Shown in pieces: positions 58,773-64,000 of a stretch of DNA of 64,000 nucleotides. The DNA lies in assembly GCF_965279545.1 (NCBI RefSeq), contig NZ_OZ257250.1, forward strand, positions 2,666,001 to 2,730,000. The letters run 5' to 3'. Position numbers and translations under genes: made by a program. Under the pieces are notes generated by a model. It was given only the letters and a program-made list of their open reading frames with translations. It was not told the origin of the DNA and searched no databases. The stretch comes from Methylibium sp965279545. GTDB lineage: Bacteria; Pseudomonadota; Gammaproteobacteria; Burkholderiales; Burkholderiaceae_C. Each line of letters starts with the position of its first letter. Position 1 is the stretch's first letter.

Positions 58773-61610
58773 ATGAGCACCGACAAGCCCACCGACTACC
58801 GCGCCACGCTGAACCTGCCCGACACCCCCTTCCCGATGCGCGGCGACCTGCCCAAGCGCGAACCGGGCTGGGTCAAGCAGTGGGAGCAGCAGGGCACCTA
58901 CCAGCGCCTGCGCGACGCGCGCATCGGCCGCCCGAAGTTCGTGCTGCACGACGGCCCACCCTACGCGAACGGCCAGCTGCACATCGGCCATGCGCTGAAC
59001 AAGGTGCTCAAGGACATGATCGTCAAGGCCCGCCAGCTGGCCGGCTTCGATGCGCTCTATGTGCCCGGCTGGGACTGCCATGGCCTGCCGATCGAGAACC
59101 AGATCGAGAAGCTCTACGGCCGCGGCCTGGGCCGCGACGAGGTGCAGGCGAAGAGCCGCGCCTACGCCACCGAGCAGATCGCGCAGCAGAGGGCCGACTT
59201 CAAGCGCCTGGGCGTGCTCGGTGCCTGGGACCGGCCCTACCGCACGATGGACTTCGGCAACGAGGCCGGCGAGATCCGCGCGTTGAAGCGCGTGGTGGAG
59301 CGCGGCTTCGTCTACCGCGGCCTGAAGCCGGTGTACTGGTGCTTCGACTGCGGCAGCTCGCTGGCCGAATTCGAAATCGAGTACGAGAACAAGTCCTCAC
59401 CGACGGTGGACGTGGCCTTCCTGGCCGCCGAGCCGGGCAAGCTTGCCGCCGCTTTCGGCCTGCCAGCGCTGGCCAAGGACGCGTTCGCGGTGATCTGGAC
59501 CACCACGCCGTGGACCCTCCCCGCCAACCAGGCGCTGAACCTGAATCCCGAGCTCGAGTACGCGCTGGTCGACACCGAGCGCGGCCTGCTGCTGCTGGCC
59601 AGCGCGCTGGTCGAGAAGTGCCTGGCGCGCTACGGCCTGGCCGGCACGGTGCTCGCCACGACCGCCGGCAAGGCGCTCGAAGGCCTGAACTTCCACCACC
59701 CGCTGGCCCACGTGCACCCGGGTTACGCGCGGCTGAGCCCGGTCTACCTGGCCGACTACGCCACCGCCGACGACGGCACCGGCATCGTGCATTCGGCGCC
59801 GGCCTACGGCGTCGAGGACTTCAACTCCTGCACCGCGCACGGGATGAAGCACGACGAGATCCTGAACCCGGTGCAGGGCAACGGCGTGTACGAGGCGGCG
59901 CTGCCGCTGTTCGGCGGCCAGTTCATCTGGAAGGCCAACCCGCTGATCGTGCAGGCCCTGCAGGACGCCGGCCGGCTGATGGCCACCGCCAAGCTCGAGC
60001 ACAGCTACCCGCATTGCTGGCGCCACAAGACGCCGGTGATCTACCGCGCCGCCGCCCAGTGGTTCGTGCGCATGGACGAGGGCGACGGCGTGTTCACCGT
60101 CGACAAGGCGCCGAAGACGCTGCGCCAGACCGCGCTCGCGGCGATCGACGCCACCGCGTTCTATCCCGAGAACGGCCGCGCCCGGCTGCGCGACATGATC
60201 GCCAACCGGCCCGACTGGTGCATCAGCCGCCAGCGCAACTGGGGCGTGCCGCTGCCCTTCTTCCTGCACAAGGTGAGTGGCGAGCTGCACCCCGACACGC
60301 TGGCGCTGATGGACCGCGCGGCCGCGCTGGTCGGGCAGGGCGGCGTCGAGGCCTGGTCACGGCTCGACCCGCGCGACTGGCTGGGCGACGCGGCCGGCGA
60401 CTATGCCAAGAGCACCGACATCCTCGACGTCTGGTTCGACTCGGGCTCGACCTTCTTCCACGTGCTGCGCGGCAGCCACCCCGGCGGCAGCCACGAGAGC
60501 GGCCCCGAGGCCGACCTCTACCTCGAAGGCCACGACCAGCACCGCGGCTGGTTCCACAGCTCGCTGCTGATCGCCTGCGCGATCGAGGGCCGCGCGCCCT
60601 ACCGCGGCCTGCTGACCCACGGCTTCGCGACCGACGGCCAGGGCCGCAAGATGAGCAAGTCGCTCGGCAACACCGTCGCGCCGCAGACGGTGAGCGAGAA
60701 GCTCGGCGCCGAGATCATCCGCCTGTGGGTGGCCAGCACCGACTACTCGGGCGACCTGAACATCGACGACAAGATCCTCGCGCGGGTGGTCGACGCCTAC
60801 CGCCGCATCCGCAACACGCTGCGCTTTTTGCTCGCGAACACCTCCGACTTCGACCCGGCCAAGGACGCCGTGCCGCAGGCCGAGATGCTGGAGATCGACC
60901 GCTATGCGATCGACCGTGCGGCGCAGCTGCAGGCCGAGATCCTGGCGCACTACGAGGTCTACGAGTTCCACCCGGTGGTCGCGAAGCTGCAGGTCTACTG
61001 CAGCGAGGACCTGGGCGCCTTCTACCTCGACGTGCTGAAGGACCGGCTCTACACCACCGCGCCGAAGTCGCTGGCGCGGCGCAGCGCGCAGACCGCGCTG
61101 CACCGCATCACCAACGCCATGCTGCGCTGGATGGCGCCGTTCCTGAGCTTCACGGCCGAGGAGGCGTGGCCGGTGTTCGCGCCGGAGCGGTCGGCCTCGA
61201 TCTTTACCGAGACCTATGCCGCGTTCGACGTGCCCGATGCTGCGCGGCTCGCCAAGTGGGGTCGCATTCGCGAGATCCGCGACGCGGTCAACAAGGAGAT
61301 CGAGGGGGTGCGCAGGGCGGGCACCGTGGGCTCGTCGCTGCAGGCTACCGTGGCCGTCAGCGCCGCGACAGACGACCGCGATCTGCTGCTGAGCCTCGGC
61401 GACGACCTCAAGTTCGTCTTCATCACCTCGGCGGCCAGCGTGAGCAGCGGCGAGGCGCTCGCCGCCGTGGTGACGCCAAGCCGCGCACCGAAGTGCGAAC
61501 GCTGCTGGCACTACCGCGACGACGTCGGCGCCGACCCGGCCCACCCGACGATCTGCGGCCGCTGCACCAGCAACCTCTATGGTGCCGGCGAAGTCCGCCA
61601 CATCGCCTGA
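58773..61610 (+). CDS. ileS: Isoleucine--tRNA ligase
   Basis: A 945-residue class I aminoacyl-tRNA synthetase. HIGH motif: DGPPYANGQLHIGHALNKVL. Catalytic PGWDCHGLPIE, the CP1 editing domain (FAVIWTTTPWTLPANQA, GTGIVHSAPAYG), the KMSKS motif in GRKMSKSLGNTV, and a C-terminal zinc finger with CERCWHYRDDVG and CGRC. The ATG at 58773 is chosen because the upstream 50 codons (Arg/Ala/Pro-rich) are not part of the family. Between ribF and lspA in one operon. Confidence 0.97.
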   Translation: MSTDKPTDYRATLNLPDTPFPMRGDLPKREPGWVKQWEQQGTYQRLRDARIGRPKFVLHDGPPYANGQLHIGHALNKVLKDMIVKARQLAGFDALYVPGWDCHGLPIENQIEKLYGRGLGRDEVQAKSRAYATEQIAQQRADFKRLGVLGAWDRPYRTMDFGNEAGEIRALKRVVERGFVYRGLKPVYWCFDCGSSLAEFEIEYENKSSPTVDVAFLAAEPGKLAAAFGLPALAKDAFAVIWTTTPWTLPANQALNLNPELEYALVDTERGLLLLASALVEKCLARYGLAGTVLATTAGKALEGLNFHHPLAHVHPGYARLSPVYLADYATADDGTGIVHSAPAYGVEDFNSCTAHGMKHDEILNPVQGNGVYEAALPLFGGQFIWKANPLIVQALQDAGRLMATAKLEHSYPHCWRHKTPVIYRAAAQWFVRMDEGDGVFTVDKAPKTLRQTALAAIDATAFYPENGRARLRDMIANRPDWCISRQRNWGVPLPFFLHKVSGELHPDTLALMDRAAALVGQGGVEAWSRLDPRDWLGDAAGDYAKSTDILDVWFDSGSTFFHVLRGSHPGGSHESGPEADLYLEGHDQHRGWFHSSLLIACAIEGRAPYRGLLTHGFATDGQGRKMSKSLGNTVAPQTVSEKLGAEIIRLWVASTDYSGDLNIDDKILARVVDAYRRIRNTLRFLLANTSDFDPAKDAVPQAEMLEIDRYAIDRAAQLQAEILAHYEVYEFHPVVAKLQVYCSEDLGAFYLDVLKDRLYTTAPKSLARRSAQTALHRITNAMLRWMAPFLSFTAEEAWPVFAPERSASIFTETYAAFDVPDAARLAKWGRIREIRDAVNKEIEGVRRAGTVGSSLQATVAVSAATDDRDLLLSLGDDLKFVFITSAASVSSGEALAAVVTPSRAPKCERCWHYRDDVGADPAHPTICGRCTSNLYGAGEVRHIA

Positions 61611-61622
61611 CCGACCTCATCG

Positions 61623-62117
61623 ATGGCAAAGACCTCCTTCGGCCGCAGCGGCGGCCTGCTCACCTGGCTGGGCATCGCGCTGATCGTGATCGTGCTCGAC
61701 CAGTTCACGAAGACGCTGATCCTCGGCCACTTCCAGCACGGCGATGCGCGCCACGTGACCGGCTTCTTCAACCTCGTGCGGGTGCACAACACCGGCGCGG
61801 CCTTCAGCTTCCTGGCCGGTGCCTCGGGCTGGCAGCGCTGGTTCTTCGTCGGGCTGGGCCTGGTGGCGGCCGCATTCATCGCCTGGATGCTGCGCACGCA
61901 AGGCCACCAGAAGCAGTTCGCCTGGGCGCTGTCGCTGATCCTCGGCGGCGCGCTCGGCAACGTGATCGACCGGCTGCTGCACGGCTACGTGGTCGACTTC
62001 CTCGACTTCCACCTCGCAGGCCGGCACTTCCCGGCCTTCAACATCGCCGACAGCGCCATCACCGTCGGGGCCGCGCTGCTGATCCTCGACGAACTGCGCC
62101 GCGTGCGGCGCGGCTGA
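61623..62117 (+). CDS. lspA: Lipoprotein signal peptidase (signal peptidase II)
   Basis: A 164-residue inner-membrane aspartyl protease that removes signal peptides of lipoproteins. Four hydrophobic helices. The conserved motifs are VLDQFTKTLIL, VRVHNTGAAFSFLA, LGGALGNVIDRLLHGYVVDFLDF and FPAFNIADSAITVGAALLI, including the two catalytic Asp. Twelve bases after ileS; no internal promoter seen. Confidence 0.96.
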   Translation: MAKTSFGRSGGLLTWLGIALIVIVLDQFTKTLILGHFQHGDARHVTGFFNLVRVHNTGAAFSFLAGASGWQRWFFVGLGLVAAAFIAWMLRTQGHQKQFAWALSLILGGALGNVIDRLLHGYVVDFLDFHLAGRHFPAFNIADSAITVGAALLILDELRRVRRG

Positions 62118-62233
62118 GCGCCGCGGCCGGGGCCAGGGCCGCTTGCGTCGGAGGAGATGGACGCTGACGCCGGCCCGTCCGGTCGGTGTCTTCCCGCTTG
62201 GACCCGAGGGGCGACTGCGTCTAGGCTCGGGGC

Positions 62234-63061
62234 ATGAGTTCCGATGCCCCTCGCCCGTCCGAGGTCAGGTCCGGTGCGCAAGCGCCGGCTCCCGAGGCGC
62301 TCACCGCCTTCGACCTGCCGCTGGCACGCCTGCGCTGGGGCGACCCGCCGCGCTGGCTGGCGGCCGGCTGGCGCGACTTCCGGCGCTGCCCGGGCCTGGG
62401 CCTGTTCTATGGCGGCTGCTTCGTCGGCATGGGTTGGCTGCTGATGCAGGTGTTCCGTCATGCGCCGGCCTACACGCTGGCGCTGTCGGCCGGCTTCCTG
62501 CTGGTCGGCCCCTTCCTGTGCACCGGCCTGTACCACGCGAGCCGCGCGCTCGAGCGCGGCGAGACGCCCTCGCTGGGCGCATCGCTGCTGGCCTGGGAGG
62601 AGCGGCCGGGCAGCATGGCGCTGTTCGGCGGCGCGCTGCTGATCCTCGAGATGCTGTGGGGCCGTGCGGCGCTGATCGTGTTCGCGCTCAGCTTCGACGG
62701 CATGCCGGATTTCAGGGGCTCGCTGCTCGCGCTGCTGGACCTGCGCAACCTCGGCTTCATCACCGCCTACCTGGCGGTCGGCAGCGTGTTCGCGGGCTTG
62801 ATCTATGCGGTGAGCGCGGTGTCGATCCCGCTGCTGCTCGACCGCCCGGCCGATGCGATCACCGCGGCCCTGGTCAGCCTGCGGCTGGTGCTGACGCAGC
62901 CCGGCGTGATGCTGTGGTGGGCCGCGCTGATCGTGGCGCTGGTCGTGCTCGCGATGCTGCCCGGCTTCCTGGGGCTGCTGGTGATCGGCCCGGTGCTCGG
63001 CCATGCGTCCTGGCACGCCTACCGCAATGCGGTCGGCACGGCAGCCACGGCGAGCGGCTGA
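62234..63061 (+). CDS. DUF2189 family membrane protein
   Basis: A 275-residue polytopic membrane protein of the DUF2189 family. Marks: DLPLARLRWGDPPRWLAAGWRDFRRCPGLGLFYGGCFVGMGW, LVGPFLCTGLYHASRALERGETPSL, AVSAVSIPLLLDRPADAITAALVSL, GPVLGHASWHAYRNAV. About six helices. Its ATG is six bases after TAGGCT without a Shine-Dalgarno site. No known function; such genes often occur near respiratory genes, but none is adjacent here. Confidence 0.88.
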   Translation: MSSDAPRPSEVRSGAQAPAPEALTAFDLPLARLRWGDPPRWLAAGWRDFRRCPGLGLFYGGCFVGMGWLLMQVFRHAPAYTLALSAGFLLVGPFLCTGLYHASRALERGETPSLGASLLAWEERPGSMALFGGALLILEMLWGRAALIVFALSFDGMPDFRGSLLALLDLRNLGFITAYLAVGSVFAGLIYAVSAVSIPLLLDRPADAITAALVSLRLVLTQPGVMLWWAALIVALVVLAMLPGFLGLLVIGPVLGHASWHAYRNAVGTAATASG

Positions 63062-63133
63062 TACGGCAGTGCACCCAAACGCATCCGCTTGCTGTCGGGG
63101 GCGTCGGGTGAGCGGCGCAGTGAACGAACCTGC

Positions 63134-64000
63134 TCAGGGCAGCAGCACGCTGCACCCGGTGGTCAGGCGCGCCTCGAGATCGCGGTGTGCCTGCGCCGCG
63201 TCGGCCAGCGCATAGCGCCGTTCGACCGGGATCTTGACCGCCCCGCTGGTGACCACGGCGAACAGGTCGTCGGCCATCGCCTGGGTGCCCTCGCGCGTGG
63301 CAATGTGGGTGAACAGCGTCGGGCGCGTCACGTACAGCGAGCCCTTGGCCGCGAGCACGCCCAGTTCCACCGGCGGCGCCTTGCCCGAGGCGTTGCCGAA
63401 GTTCGCCAGCAGACCGAAGGGCTGCAGTACGTCGAGCGACTTCTCGAAGGTGTCCAGCCCCACCGAGTCGTAGACCGCCTTGACGCCGCGGCCGCCGGTG
63501 AGCTCCTTCACCCGCGCCACGAAATCCTCGCGCCGGTAGTTGATGGCGTGCTCGGCGCCGTTGCTCACGGCCAACGCGCATTTCTCGTCGCTGCCCGCCG
63601 TGCCGATCAGCCGCAGCCCGAGCGCCCGTGCCCACTGGCAGGCGATCAACCCCACGCCGCCGGCAGCGGCATGGAAGAGGATGAAGTCGCCGGGCTGCAG
63701 GCCGCCTTGCGGCAGGGTCTTCTTCAACAGGTACTGCGCGGTCAGGCCCTTGAGCATCATCGCGGCACCGGTCTCGAAGTCGATGCCGTCGGGCAGCTCC
63801 ACCACGCACTTGGCCGGCATGACCCTCGCCTCGCTGTAGGCGCCGGGCGGCTGGCCGGCGTAGGCGGCACGGTCGCCGGGGCGCAGGTGCGTCACGCCCT
63901 CGCCCACTGCCTCGATCACGCCGGCGCCCTCCATGCCCAGGGTCAGCGGCATCGGCAGGGCGTAGACGCCGCTGCGATGGTAGACGTCGATGAAGTTCAG
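63134..64000 (-). CDS. Quinone oxidoreductase (zinc-independent MDR family), 5' truncated
   Basis: The last 289 codons of a quinone oxidoreductase of the Qor type; the start is beyond the window. The frame is open to the edge (FIDVYHRSGVYALPMPLTLGME). GAGVIEAVGEGVTHLRPGDRAAY and the Rossmann stretch ILFHAAAGGVGLIACQWARALG with IGTAGSDEKCALA follow, then GGRGVKAVYDSVGLDTFEKSLDVL. No zinc ligands are apparent, fitting the NADPH:quinone reductase group. Convergent with DUF2189. Confidence 0.9.
   Translation of the reverse strand: MNFIDVYHRSGVYALPMPLTLGMEGAGVIEAVGEGVTHLRPGDRAAYAGQPPGAYSEARVMPAKCVVELPDGIDFETGAAMMLKGLTAQYLLKKTLPQGGLQPGDFILFHAAAGGVGLIACQWARALGLRLIGTAGSDEKCALAVSNGAEHAINYRREDFVARVKELTGGRGVKAVYDSVGLDTFEKSLDVLQPFGLLANFGNASGKAPPVELGVLAAKGSLYVTRPTLFTHIATREGTQAMADDLFAVVTSGAVKIPVERRYALADAAQAHRDLEARLTTGCSVLLP

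Noticed and set aside
58715..62167. 1150-codon plus-strand open frame overlapping ileS and lspA
   Set aside because: Same composition artefact; ileS and lspA in their own frames have all family motifs.
1..64000. CRISPR arrays, rRNA genes and intact insertion sequences
   Set aside because: No regularly spaced repeats, no rRNA-like conserved blocks, and no transposase was seen on either strand.

Overview
This is a gene-dense, very GC-rich chromosomal window from a Gram-negative betaproteobacterium, most likely order Burkholderiales (Rubrivivax/Leptothrix/Methylibium-like). The reasons are the trimeric Porin_4-type porin, the hemC-hemD-hemX-hemY order, the DUF3579 gene beside the arginine genes, the clan-AA retropepsin beside yajQ, and several families that are common in that order. 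The taxon is inferred from gene content only.

Layout. 1-192: tail of an unrecognised gene. 222-3939 (minus): a five-gene unit encoding an SHP-type cytochrome c (DUF1924), a diheme cytochrome c, a membrane cytochrome b and a QseB/QseC-like two-component system. 4128-7844: a CDF cation exporter overlapping a P-type cation ATPase, then a small membrane protein. 7845-11079: an eroded accessory island beside a tRNA-Arg gene, with a dead cytochrome c gene, a dsbD/trxB chimera, an intact methyltransferase, a decayed phage DUF2514 gene and a decayed tyrosine recombinase. 11195-15399 (minus): hemC-D-X-Y. 15507-23634: ppc, a ZIP transporter, a dienelactone-hydrolase stub, ppx, sixA and ppk1 with a Pho-box-like promoter. 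23760-31446: porin, OmpW, an LpxH-like phosphatase/glycosyltransferase pair, a beta-propeller and an MxaD-like protein, and a Pit phosphate transporter with its PhoU-like partner. 31513-40019 (minus): deoxynucleoside kinase, DUF486, folK, pcnB, HAD phosphatase, hda, AI-2E-family permease, SirB1-like protein and murJ. 40182-48522: rpsT, DUF3579, argD, argF, then a phosphatase, a Ser/Thr kinase, a bestrophin and a YdeI-like gene placed between argF and argG. 48653-54983: M48 peptidase, pterin dehydratase, murB, yajQ, aspartic protease, ggt and an RsuA-type pseudouridine synthase. 55002-57521: a NarL-type two-component system divergent from a solitary 24-codon pqqA. 57641-64000: ribF, ileS, lspA, DUF2189 and a truncated quinone reductase.

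Themes. Phosphate and polyphosphate functions (ppk1, ppx, Pit/PhoU-like) share Pho-box-like repeats. PQQ-related signals (orphan pqqA with a neighbouring two-component system; MxaD-like protein plus beta-propeller) suggest a PQQ-dependent alcohol dehydrogenase elsewhere in the genome. At least eight genes have a -10-like hexamer ending 5-7 bases before the start codon and no Shine-Dalgarno sequence, which suggests many leaderless transcripts. No CRISPR array, rRNA, complete prophage or intact insertion sequence was seen.
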